From Edaphochlamys debaryana (taxonomy: Eukaryota; Chlorophyta; Chlorophyceae; Chlamydomonadales), in NCBI GenBank assembly GCA_016858145.1, contig JAEHOE010000060.1:620001-684000 (forward strand): a DNA stretch of 64,000 bases, given 5' to 3'. A model generated the notes under the pieces. That model saw only the letters and a program-made list of their open reading frames with translations. It was not told the origin of the DNA and searched no databases. Each line of letters starts with the position of its first letter. The stretch's first letter is position 1. Both the position numbers and the translations under genes were made by a program. Positions 9,933 through 21,600 of the stretch are shown in pieces.

Positions 9933-12900
9933 ATGCGTCGCTCACGCGCCGCTGCGTGCGGCGTTGGGGCCCGCCTCCTCATCCTGCTGGCTATATGCAC
10001 GGCTATGGCTCGAATAGTATTAGGTGAGGCGCCCTCACGACGCTCGAGCGCCATCCTTGCATGGCCGCATGTCATCCCGCGTTGCGATCGAGCACCGAGC
10101 TCCTGTTGCTCAGCAACTAAACAAAGTCAGGCAGATAATGACATGGCCGCGCTTGAAAGTATGCAGCTGCAAAACCCATGCCCCCGGCTCACGCGCCCTT
10201 CCCCGCCCGGAGTGTCCCAGCCCATCCCGGCCCGCCTCACCCGTTCAGTCCCCACGGCTAGCTCACCGCCTGAGTAGCTTATAAAACTGCCCAGCTGCAA
10301 CTCGGTCCTAATGTGGGCTCGGAAGGCTGGTTAACTCACATGGAATCCGTGTGTCAGCTGCAAGCAGGAGACTCCGCCCTCCAGCCCTCCAGCCCGATGC
10401 CAGCCCTCGCTGGTCGACGCCCTGCCATTGTCCGCCAGCCCCCACGGGTCCCTGCTGCTAACTCGAACGTCGACCTCACCGCCCACCGTGCTACCTTGCT
10501 CAGCTGCTACACCTTCCCCTCAAGCCGCATGCAACCTCGTCCAGGGTCCTTTCCGCATCAAGACAACTATTGGTACCGGCGAGGCACCCTTTGATAACCA
10601 GAGCTTTGCCAGCGGCAAGCCCATCACGGCCTTGCGTTGGCTGGCCTGGTCCACCAGCAATTGGAACGGCGCCCTTAAGCTGCTGCAGGTGCGGCGAGAG
10701 TGACTTATGTGGCGCGAGGATGAGTGTGAAACATCTTTACTTGTCGGAACCCTCGACCCCTACCCCCTCCCTCTCTCGCTAACCGCAGTTCCAGTACGGC
10801 TACGATTGGGCCACGACCTCTGAGAACAACAGCACCTGGCCTTCAGGACCCTACTTTGCGTCGGACATCGCTGCAGGTCCGTGGGAAGTGGCGACGGGGC
10901 GGGGTGGCAGCTGCGAACCCTGTGATGGGGGAACATAACTTGAGGCGCCAAGCCAGTCTGGGAAATCCTGACTGACCCCCATCATGATGGGGGGAGATGC
11001 CATCCTGTTACTCGGGCGAGGGGCGAGGAGGAGGCGCTGGGCAAGGTCTTTGTGCAGAATATGCAACCAAGGGCGCTGAAACTTGCTGGTTAGGGCACGG
11101 CTGAAGCCGCGCCTTTCCTGCCCCCCTTGCCGTGCCTTGACTTCGAGCAAGTCCTGACCCCACCCCCCTTTCCACATACGCATGCAGGGAGGACCCGTTA
11201 TGACTTCGACGGCAGAGGCTCGCTGGTACTCTCTCCGGGAGACTACATCACAAACGTCACCATCGTCCTTGCCACCGCAATAGCTCCCTGGTCGTCCCCC
11301 TTCAGGTGGGCTCAGTGGGCGGGGGTAGCCTTTGAACAATCGGTTCATCCAGCCAGGGTCCAGGGTCTTGCTGCCGCACGTGGATCGGTGGATGCTATCC
11401 ACTCCTGCTCTTACATGGCCGCCCTGCAAACCGTGCTCTGGTCAACCCCACACCCCATGCTTTGCAGATATGAGGACCGGGTGTTCAAGATTCACCTGAC
11501 CATGGCGTCTGGTGCCACCCACACCATCGGCACAAGCGCGGGCCCCCTCGACCTACGCCAGGTTCTGGACGCCACGCCCCCCGCCTGTGCGAGCGCACCC
11601 CGGGGCTTCCGCCTTGCCTACGTCAAGGGCACCAATGCACCGCCCATGGAGTCCAAGGGCCTCACCGGCCTCACTTTCGTGTGGGAGCCCGTGGGCCCCG
11701 CCCCGCCGCCCAGCCCGCCGCCGACCCCTTCCCCTCCCTCGCCGCCTGCCACCTCGCCGACTTGCCAGAGCCTGCAGCAGGGCCCGTTTGGTCAGCCCGC
11801 AAGAAACAGCTTCACCGGCGGTGCAGACTGGCAGCCCCAGAACTACACCAACACGGGTCGCTCCAGCTTTGACGACGGGGGTGCCATGGCTCGAGGCCTC
11901 GTCACGGGAATCCGCATCGCGCGTGAAGCAGTCGACGCGAACCTGAAGGTCACGGAAAGCATCCAAGTCCGGTGAGCTTCCCCATACCCTGCAGTAGCAT
12001 ATCAACTGACCATCTTACAAGGCATCGACCTGACGGGAAAGTGCCCAACCTCACCCGTATCCTCTTGTTCCCTTGCCCCGCCGCCCCGACTGCTAGGTAC
12101 GGCCGCACGTGGACGACCCCCGCTGGCCTGCAGTCGGGCCCGTACTGGTGGAAGGAGGTCGTCGTACCCACGGCCATCGCCAGCCTGTCCGTTATGCAAA
12201 GCCCTGTGTCCAAGTTCTCGGGCCCCGGCGTCCGGGCACTGCGCATCAACGGCCAGGTGCTTGGAGACGCCTACTCCGAGAGCCTCTTCGGGGGCTCGAG
12301 CCTGTCTCCTGACGACAACGCGACCGTCACCGATGCCCTTCCCTGCCTCACCTCGGCCCTCGGCTTCCAGCTGACCCAAGTCAAAGGCGTCATCGCCACC
12401 GCCAAGAGCAGCTCTGGCGCCACCATCACCTTTGTCGAGTCCCTGACCTTTGTGTGGAAGGCCACGCCGCCCCCGCCACCCCCGTCGCCCCCGCCCTCAC
12501 CCCGACCCCCTTCGCCCCAGCCTCCGCCGGCGTGCGCTCGGCTGGAGCAGGGCCCCTTCCGCCTGAACGCAACAGCAGACGTATCCGGCGAGACGCCCTT
12601 CTCCCTTCTGCCGGGTGACGGCAGCCAGCCCATCACGGCTCTGCGCTGGGCGTATTCCGCAGCGTACAGCACTCTGGTCCTTCGAAAGCTGCAACTGCAG
12701 TTTGGCTGGGACTGGTCGCCCTCCGCCGGCTCGGACCCAGACCCGTGGGGCGCCAACTACTACGGAGAGGTTGTGGGTTTTGGCTCCACCTCCCATGACT
12801 ATACTGCTCGGGGTGGCTTCATCCTTGCCCCGGGGGACTACGTCAGCGGCGCTTCAGTGCTGGTCGGCGCCCAGGCAAATCCATTCTCTCCAGGCACCAC

Positions 12901-15034
12901 GGACGGGGTCTACGCCATCTTCCTGACCACTGCACAAGGCCGCTCACTCACAGTGGGAACATCAAGCTTCCCTGCACCCCTGGTGGCCAATCGAACCTTC
13001 AATGCCACGCCCTGTGGGTCCAGCCCCAGGGGCTACCGGCTCGTGGGGATCAAGGGAACGGCGTCGTACCTCATTGCCAGCATCTCCTTTGTGTGGCAGC
13101 CCGTGGGCCCCGCCTCTCCGCCCAGCCCGCCGCAGCCCCGCTCGCCGCCCCCTTCCCCGCCCTCGCCGCCTTCACCCTCGCCGAGCTGCCGAAGCCTGCA
13201 GCCGGGCCCCTTTGGAGAGCCCGCCGGCACCAATTTCACCTGGGGCGGGCAGAGCTTTGCCGTTACGGGCCGCACTCCGTTCGACGACGCGGCCTTCACA
13301 TCACGGGGACCTGTCACGGGCATACGGCTGCGCAACACGTTTGGCGCGTCGGGACCCCTCCCTGCCGTGACGACCGTGCAGTTCCGGTACGGGAGGACGT
13401 GGGCGCCCGTACAAGGCCAGGCCGTGATCGACACGTGGATGAAGGAGATCACGGTGCCGACTAGCGGCGCTTTCACAGATAACCTGACCGCTGTGTGGGG
13501 CAGCGGCTCCTTCTCAGGCCCCGGCCTGCGTGGCCTGGCTGTTGGTGCCACCCTCCTCTCGGACGCCTACGCCCGCTTTGTCTTTTCTGGAGGGGACAGT
13601 ACCCAAGACCCTTCAGTCAAGTGGGCCAGCGCGCTTCCTTGCATCAACTCGACCCGCGGCTTCCAGCTGGCTCAGGTCAGGGGTGTCATCGCCACCGCCC
13701 GGGGCGCCTCTGGGGTGGTGGTGACGTTTGTGGAGTCCCTCTCCTTCGTGTGGCGGCCCACGCCGGCTCCCCCGCCGTCTCCCCGGCCTCCTTCACCCCC
13801 GCGGCCGCCTCCCAAGCCCCCGTCGCCGCCCAAGCCTCCGTCACCCCCGTCTCCTCCGTCACCGCCCCCGGCCTGCCTGAGACTTGAGCAGGGCCCCTTC
13901 CGCCTCAACTCCAGCGCCCAGCCCGGAGAGGCATCCTTCACGCTCATGCCGTCCGCAGCTAGCCAGCCCATCACGGCTTTGCGCTGGGCTGCGGGGAGTG
14001 TCAGCATTTACAGAGCTACGATTATCAGCAAGCTGCAGATCCAGTACGACTGGGACTGGGGCACGGAGGTCGGATTCGGCATTTGGGAGCAGAGCAGGTC
14101 CGAAGATGGTGATTGGGACAACACGGTCCGAGGAGGCTTCACACTTGCGCCAGGGGACTACATCAACAGCGCTGTCGTACAGTTGGCATCGCGAAACAGA
14201 GTCTACGGCACTGGGACAGCCGAGGGCGTGTTTGGAATCACCTTTACCTCGGCGAAAGGAAGGCGGATGAGGGTGGGGGCAGACTTGCCCCTCAACCTGG
14301 TATCGAACCGTACGTACAACGCCACCCCCTGCGGCAGCAGCCCGCGTGGGTACCGCCTTGTGGGCTTGAAGGGCGCGACGTCCAACACTTCAGACGGCGG
14401 ACTGTACAGCGTCTCCCTGGCGTGGGCTGCCGTGGACGCGACGCCCCCGCCCACCCCGCCCTCGAGCTGCCGGGTCCTTGAGCAGGGCCCCTTCGGGGAG
14501 CCGGCTGGGTCTAACTTCACTTGGATGGGCAATACCTTTACGGTGGTATCGCGCAGCAGCTTTGACGGCTCGGCGTTCACGTGGAACGGCCCTGTGACCG
14601 GCATCCGGCTGCGCCACAGCCTCTTCAGCTCGTCCCTGGCGCGCGTGACTACCGTACAGGTGCGGTACGGCAGCACATGGGCACCGCCTCAGGGAGAGGT
14701 GGCCACGGACGGCTGGGCCAAGGACCTCATGGTCCCGACCAGCAGCGCCATCGCCAACCTCACGGCCTACTGGGGCAGTGGGACCTACTTCGGGCCAGGA
14801 CTCCGTGGCCTGGCCATGGGGGCCCAGCGTGCGACGATGCCGTACGCAACTTTCATGCTTCCCGGTGACGTGGACCAGGCCGATGCAGTCCGGTCAGCTG
14901 AAACCCTGCCCTGCCTCGACTCGGCCCGCGGCTTTAAGTTGGCCAGTGTGAAGGGCGTCATTGCCACAGCACGCAGCGGATCAGGGACATTCACGTTCGT
15001 GGAGTCCCTAAGCTTCGTGTGGAGGGCAGCCTAG
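9933..15034 (+). CDS. Secreted jacalin-like lectin-domain / proline-rich wall protein, copy A
   Basis: Six exons: 9933-10023 (signal peptide), about 10393-10688, 10789-10876, 11188-11305, 11468-11971 and 12097-15034, giving 1344 residues. The signal peptide (MRRSRAAACGVGARLLILLA) and its phase-1 donor are confirmed by the inverted copy at 24258-24171. Six beta-prism-like repeats follow in two alternating types. Type A (EQGPFR...ITALRW...LAPGDYxxxA...GYRLVGxKG...SFVW) falls at about 10540-11690, 12535-13105 and 13880-14435. Type B (QGPFGEPA...VTGIRLR...VQFRYGxTW...GPGLRGL...VESLSFVW) falls at about 11770-12460, 13190-13760 and 14470-15030. These match the jacalin fold pattern of an ITxIxxR strand followed by a YG-W strand. 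Linkers are PPSPPPSPRPPSP-type, expected to be hydroxyproline-glycosylated as in algal wall proteins. A sugar-binding wall role is inferred. The acceptor at 10392 is the least certain junction. Confidence 0.78.
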
Positions 15035-16194
15035 GGTTTTCAGTTTTCAATAGTCACGCTGTCAAACAAGTCTGCACCTGCCATGAACTAATGGAGGGCG
15101 CAGTATAGTGGGTAGGGGGGCTGTACGGCGGATGGTGCCGCTGGCCGTACGGTGAATGCCTAGAAAGGGGCAAAGAGCCTAGAACATGGACCTTGTGTCA
15201 ATAGTTCTAGCTTGGAGAGGGCTTACCCTCCGCTTCTTTGTGTGAACGCTTAGTCCGCTATGAAGGCACTGCAATGTGCCCATCCATTGATTGGCAATGA
15301 GCGAGTTGACACTGCGTATTCATGAGTGCTGGGGCTCACTGCTTATAAGGAGGACCCGTTGGCGGCGGGATCATTCCGAAACCGTAGCCCGCTCCTAATG
15401 AAACGTGTCAGCCCAGGGGCCCATGGCAAATGAACAGAGACTGTCGTGTGTGGCCCCATGGCAAACGGCACATGATGTCTGCTGGGGCTCAACCGTGCAG
15501 GATGCCCTTATTTCACTACCGTGTTGCCGTGGCTTCATGTTAACAAGGAGCAGAAAGAAGACTTTGACAGGCTTCCTGGATCTGCACTTGGAGTCGTCCC
15601 GTACTCTCTTGGTCGGTACCCTTCATGCTAGGTGCAGCGTGCGGGCGATGCTCTCATGCATGGGCGAGCAAGGCACCGGCTTGGCGCTCAGGAGGACCTG
15701 GTGGCATCGACATGTGCTGCGATGTCAAGCTGGGATGTTGGGCCATTGTGCTGTCATTTGCGGTTGCTGGGCCTTGCCCCGACCTGCTTTACAAGGCTGA
15801 CGTACAGTACCCGCTATGACCATGCGCATCGCCATGATGGCGGGGGGGCCTGGGGCTGTGTGGCGAACCCATCAACACGTGTGCATTACATGAGACCTCT
15901 GATCACCCCAGTCAGCCTCTGGTCCTTGTTCCCCTAAGTGAAGTGACTGCTACGACAGTGTCGTTGTTGCGTCTGCCCGCCGCACGGACGACATGTGCAG
16001 GCGTGTAAGATTTGCGTGCGGCCCACAGCATTCCTGATTGACAAACACAGTCCTCAATGCTCAATTTGTATTATGTCGCAGGCAGCAATCTCGCTCAACC
16101 TCAGCAGGCTGCGAACATGCAGCCCTGTACAGTGAGTAATGTACACAGCGGACAGCACCCTCGCCGTCCCCTAGGTAGGAACATGAGCACCTCA
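15035..16194. other. Convergent intergenic region
   Basis: This lies between the 3' ends of jacalin-like copy A and HSP22 copy 2. A TGTAA at 16004-16008 is far from the copy A stop. No gene seen. Confidence 0.55.
15886..15890 (-). promoter_or_regulatory. Candidate polyadenylation signal TGTAA for HSP22 copy 2
   Basis: TTACA on the plus strand, about 305 bases beyond the HSP22 copy 2 stop. The spacing is similar to that seen for copy 1, although the two 3' flanks are otherwise unrelated. Confidence 0.45.
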
Positions 16195-17232
16195 TCACTC
16201 CACGGCCTTCTCCACACCGGGAGCCTTGATGCTGACCCGGCGGGGCTGCGGCTTCTCTGCCTGCTTGCGCGGGATGCGCACGCTCAGCACACCCCGCTCC
16301 AGGCACGCCTCCACGCCCTCCACGTCGGCGTCCTCGGGCAGCACGAACGAGCGCTGGAAGCTATAGCTCACAGAATAGGAGGAGCCCGGGGCCTCGGCCT
16401 CGGCGGGCGCCTCGGGGGCCGCCACGGTTTCAGACGGCACAGCGCCGGCGGCAGCAGCAGTGGGCTCCTCACCAGCGGCGGGCTTGGGCTTGGGAGCGGG
16501 CTTGGCGGCGGTCTTGCGGCTGCCGGCGATGGTGAGGACGCGGTCCGGGCTGACCTCCACCGCCACATCCTCATCAGCCATGCCTGGGGGGGGGAAGGGG
16601 CGCGGGAAGAGGGTGTGCGGGCAGACATCATTAGTTGGGCGTGGAGCCAGCACATGTAAGCAAGGAGACAGGGCTGACAGGCAAGCCAGCGAGCCCGGGC
16701 TATAAAGGCACGCAAGCATGAACACCTCAAGCCACCCCAATGACCCCATGCAGCAGGAAGGTCGAGCTTGCTGAGACCTGCAGCTACTGCAGCCCAGAAG
16801 CCGGAGCAAAGACTAGGTGCCGGCAGTCTCTCGCAGTACCCCCGCCCTGCCAGCAAGGCTCGACCAGCCAGCCACCTCCCCGCCAGCCCCTCACGCACCT
16901 GGGCAGTCGCTCGCCACCTCGTAGCAGTCTTCGAAGGTCTGGATGTTGACCGGGTGCGACGCGTTGAGCGACGACTCGCGGAGCCACTGGCTGGCCTCGG
17001 CCATCGTTCCATCCACCAGCCCCAAACCCATGAGCTCCGGCAGCGGCGAGCGGTAGTAGGCGGGGGGGCGGCAGGAGGTACGCGCGATGGGGCCGAGGAA
17101 GAAGGCATGCAGCCGGACGGACAGCCCGCGAGAGCGCGCTATGGCCACGCATCGGGGCATGCCCGACTGGTGAGCACCACCGGTCGCGCGGGAGGCGGCG
17201 ACGGCGCGCTGCGTCTGCATGGTCAGAGCCAT
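16195..17232 (-). CDS. HSP22: Chloroplast-type small heat-shock protein, HSP22 copy 2
   Basis: Two exons, 17232-16899 and 16583-16195, give 240 residues. Exon 1 is the same length as in copy 1 (334 bases). The transit peptide, the FEDCYEVASDCPGM splice junction, the VSPDRVLTIAGSRK block and the ERGVLSVRIPRK block are all conserved. Most differences fall in the Ala/Pro/Glu insertion inside the alpha-crystallin domain. One change sits in the conserved strand (FEDRYEV in copy 1, FEDCYEV here) and removes an arginine usually kept in small HSPs. Similarity to copy 1 stops at the stop codon on the 3' side but runs some 400 bases upstream of the start, so promoter material was duplicated too. It lies in the same orientation as copy 1, about 8.8 kb away. 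Confidence 0.88.
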
Positions 17233-18626
17233 TGTGTGCTGTGATGGCGGTAGTAGACGGCTAGAAGCAGCGCAAGCTTGCGTCGCGATTGTCAGATGGT
17301 GACAGAGGGAGCTGTCTCTGAGCGGCTTGAGCAACTTAGCAGCTGATTGCGGTAAATGCTATCGAGTGTGGCTCTCGGGTCTGAGTCCCGGGCCCTAAGT
17401 AGCGAGCTGCGCGGTCACTCAAAGGTGTTGCCGTACCATCGGGCAGTTTCGCCGAGGTCTGTGCGCTTCTCCACGCGCTTCCAGAGCGTCTGGTCGCATC
17501 TACTTCACACAAAGAGTAGCCTCGAAGATGCCAGGACCGCCAGAGCGTCTTCGCAAGCAAAGCTCCTTGCTCGGCGCCAACGCGTTCGCGAGTGCCGGAT
17601 GCACAATGAACATAGTGTGTACAGCCACGACAGCCACCGCGAGTGTCAGGGGTGCTTTCATGGCGACCCACATCCACCGTGGATACGATGGGCGGGCGTG
17701 GACTTCGGGTCCATGGACTGCGGTCGTCTGCACCCGCTGAAGCGTTTCCGGGAGCAAAGAGCCTTAGCGCAGTCGCGAGCGCAAGTTCTGCCGCCTGCGA
17801 GGGTATCCTGGCTGAGCTCGGCCATCGATGGCTGTCACGGGAATTCCTTGGAGCTTGCGCGACAATCATGGATCGTGACAAGGGTGGCTGCCCGAAGGCA
17901 GGAAAAGGGCTGAGCCCCGTGGTCCCCCCCAGGGGAGCCAATGCTCGAGTCTGGCTCCGTGCAGCCCTCAACCCTCTCCACCACCAGCCCGCACCTACCA
18001 CGGCACGCGGGCTCGCACCCGGCCATTAATCCGTTTGAACCCCGCACACACACACGCACGCCGACACGGGGTAATCCCGGGGGGCTTCGCCGCCCGCAGA
18101 GCCTGACAGCGGCGGCTCAGCCCAAAAATATGGGCAATTGCAATGGGGCAATGGGGACAATGGGAGGAGCAGTGGGAGGCGCTCGTGCGCCTGAAACACA
18201 CGCAACACCCCCTCCCCTCGGCTAGCGTGCCGCTAGCGGCTCCACCTATTTCCCCCCCTTCCCCGCACCAACCCCACGAACAAAGCAGAGTTTGGAGAGT
18301 ACGAATGAACCCGCTATCGCTTCATTGGGCACCGGCCCCTTTGGGCCCTCCGCCCCTTATGAAAGTTTACGGCTGATGCCATCGGTCCGGTAACAACATC
18401 AAGTACATCAAGACGCGGGACCTATTGAGCATGTCACAGCTCCGTCCTCTCAGGTATCGCAGCCCATACGCAAACCAAAGGAATGTCCTCATCGAGAGGT
18501 AGCAGCAAGTGCGCACAGGCAGTCAAAGTGCTTGGGCATTGCTACAGCTGAACCCGCCAAACGTGAGCACAGGCGACACTACCACCGCCCAATCCCCATG
18601 TCAGTCCACGTGAAGAATTACAGCAC
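17233..18626. other. HSP22 copy 2 upstream region and repeat-bearing intergenic DNA
   Basis: The first 400 bases match the HSP22 copy 1 upstream region, with small deletions. Further right are two short sequences that recur elsewhere in the window: a GGTGGCTGCCCG...GGCAGGAAA block at 17883-17905 (also 24888-24920), and GGCTCAGCCCAAAAAT at 18114-18129, whose reverse complement recurs at 38020 and 59394. No gene seen. Confidence 0.5.
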
Positions 18627-21600
18627 TTAGGTTGCCCTCCACACGAAGCTCAGGGACTCCACAAACATTAATGGCGGCTCTGACCCGCTCCGTGCGGTGA
18701 CAATGACGCCCTTCACACTGGCCAGCTCAAAGCCGCGGGCCGAGTCGAGGCAGGGCAGGGTTTCAGCTGACCGGACTGCATCGGCCTGGTCCACATCACC
18801 GGGGGTTAGGTAATTAGCGTACGGCATCGTCACGCGCTGGGCCCCCATGGCCAGGCCACGGAGTCCTGGCCCAAAGTAGGTCCCACTGCCCCAGTAGGCC
18901 GTGAGGTTTGTGATGGCGCTGCTGGTCGGGACCATGAGGTCCTTGGCCCAGCCGTCCGTGGCCAGCTCTCCCTGAGGCGGCGCCCATGTGCTGCCGTACC
19001 GCACCTGTACGGTAGTTACGCGTGGCAGGGTTGAGGTGAAGAGGCTGTGGCGCAGCCGGATGCCAGTGACAGGGCCGTTCCACGTGAACGCCGAGCCGTC
19101 GAAGTTGCTGCGCGACACTATCGTCAAGGTCCTGCCCATCCAGGTAAAGGATGAAGTAGCCGGCTCCCCGAAGGGGCCCTGCTCAAGGACCCGGCAGCTC
19201 GAGGGCGGGGTGGGCGGGGGCGTCGCGTCCACGGCAGCCCACGCCAGGGAGACGCTGTACAGTCCCCCGTCTGAAGTGTTGGACGTCGCGCCCTTCAAGC
19301 CCACAAGGCGGTACCCTCGCGGGCTGCTGCCGCAGGGGGCGGCGTTGTACGTGCGGTTCGATACCAGGTTGAAGGGCAGGTCTGCCCCAACCCTCAGCTG
19401 CCTCCCGCTCGCCGAGGTGAAGATGATTCCAAACACGCCCTCGGCTGTTCCAGTGCCGTAGATTCTGTTCCGTGATCCCAGCTGTACGACAGCACTGTTG
19501 ATGTAGTCCCCTGGCGCAAGCGTGAAGCCTCCTCGCACCGTGTTGTCCCAGTCACCTTCGTCGGACCTGATGGTGTCCCAGTTGCCGTACCCAGCCTCGG
19601 TGCCCCAGTCCCAGTCGTACTGGATCTGCAACTTGCTGATGATTGTAGCCCTGTAGCTGCTGACACTCCCCGCAGCCCAGCGCAAAGCCGTGATGGGCTG
19701 GCTAGCTGCGGACGGCATGAGCGTGAAGGATGCCTCTCCGGGCTGGGCGCTGGAGTTGAGGCGGAAGGGGCCCTGCTCAAGTCTCAGGCAGGCCGGGGGC
19801 GGTGACGGAGGCGACGGAGGCGACGGGGGCTTGGGGGGAGAGGGGGGGCCGGGGTGACGGCTGCGGGGGCGAAGGAGGCCGGGGAGACTGCGGGGGTGCC
19901 GGCGTGGGCCGCCAGACGAAGGAGAGCGACTCGACAAACGTCACCACCGCCCCCGAGGCGCTCCGAGCCGTGGCGATCACACCCTTGACCTGAGCCAGCT
20001 GCAAGCCGCGGGTCGAGTTGATGCAAGGGAGCGCGCTGGCCCACTTGACTGAAGGGTCGGCGATGCTGTTTCCACCGGAATAAACAAAGCTAGCGTAGGC
20101 GTCCGAGAGGATCGTGTCACCCACAGCCAGGCCACGCAGGCCGGGGCCCGAGTGGGAGCCGCTGCCCCACACAGCGGTCAGGTTATCTGAGAAGGCTCCG
20201 CTTGTTGGCACCGTGATCTCCTTCGCCCAACTGTTGTAGGCGGCCTCGCCTTGTACGGGCGCCCACGTGCTGCCGTACCGGAACTGCACGGTCGTCACAG
20301 CGGGAAGGGGCTCCGACGCGCCATACGTGTTCCGCAGCCGGATGCCCGTGATCGGGCCCCGGGCTGTGAAGGCCGCGTCGTCGAACGGAGTGCGGCCCGT
20401 GACGGTAAAGCTCTGCCCGCCCCAGGTGAAGCTGGTGCCGGCGGGCTCGCCAAACGGGCCCTGCTGCAGGCTTCGGCAGCTCGGCGAGGGTGAAGGCGGC
20501 GAGGGCGGCGAGGGAGGTGGCGAGCGGGGCTGCGGCGGGCTGGGCGGAGAGGCAGGGCCCACTGGCTCCCACACAAAGGAGATGCTGGCAATGAGGCCCC
20601 ATTCCGTTCCCTTGATCCCCACGAGCCGGTAGCCCCTGGGGCTAGCGCCGCAGGGTGTTGCATTGAAGGTCTGGCTGGCCACGGGAAAGTCATTTGGCGT
20701 TCCCACTGTCCCCGAGCGGCCTTGCGCAGTAGTAAGGAAGATGGTAAAGACCCCGCCAGTTGTCCCCGGGGAGAATTGGTTCGGCTTGGCGCCAACCAGC
20801 ACGGAAGCGCCGCTGATGTAGTCCCCCGGGGCTAGGGTGAAGCCACCCCGAGCAGTATAGTCATGGGAGGTGGAGCCCTCATTGATCTTATCCCCGGAGT
20901 AGCTGCCGCCCCACGGGTCAGGGTCCGAGCCGGCGGAGGGCGCCCAGTCCCCGCCAAACTGCAGCTGGAGCTTGTGGAGCACCGATATGCCGTATCCTAC
21001 GGGATAAGCCCAGCGCAGAGCCGTGATGGGCTGGCTGCCGTCACCCGGCAGAAGGGAGAAGGGCGTCTCGCCGGACGTGTCTGCTGTTGCGTTCGGGCGG
21101 AAGGGGCCCTGCTCCAGCCGAGCGCACGCCGGCGGAGGCTGGGGCGAAGGGGGTCGGGGTGAGGGCGGGGGCGACGGGGGTGGCGGGGGCGGCGCGGCCT
21201 TCCACACAAAGGTCAGGGACTCGACAAAGGTGATGGTGGCGACAGAGCTGCTCTTGGCGGTGGCGATGACACCCTTGACTTGGGTCAGCTGAAAGCCGAA
21301 GGCCGAGGTGAGGCAGGGAAGGGCATCGGTGACGGTCGCGCTGTCGTCAGGAGACAGGCTCGAGCCCCCGAAGAGGCTCTCGGAATAGGCGTCTCCAAGC
21401 ACCTGGCCGTTGATGCGCAGTGCCCGGACGCCGGGGCCCGAGAACTTGGACACAGGGCTCTGCATGACGGACAGGCTGGCGATGGCCGTGGGTACGACGA
21501 CCTCCTTCCACCAGTACGGGCCCGCCTGCAGGCCAACGGGAGCCGCCCACGTGCTGCCGTACCTGCCGGCCAGGTCGGGGCAAGGGGGCGGAAGGACACG

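Noticed and set aside
10279..10285. TATAAAA sequence 5' of jacalin-like exon 2, possible TATA box
   Set aside because: The signal-peptide exon at 9933, conserved in the inverted copy, places this inside intron 1. An internal promoter is possible but unsupported.
10340..10342. ATG followed by a conserved ESVC stretch as the start of the jacalin-like proteins
   Set aside because: It is out of frame with the domains in copy A, and both copies have a better signal-peptide exon further upstream.
11553..13551. Long minus-strand frames opposite the jacalin-like gene
   Set aside because: They are the antisense of the Pro/Ser-rich repeats (Gly/Glu-rich runs) and appear again as mirror images in copy B.
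18618..18622. TGTAA on the minus strand as the polyadenylation signal of jacalin-like copy B
   Set aside because: It lies only five bases past the stop codon, far too close for a normal 3' UTR.
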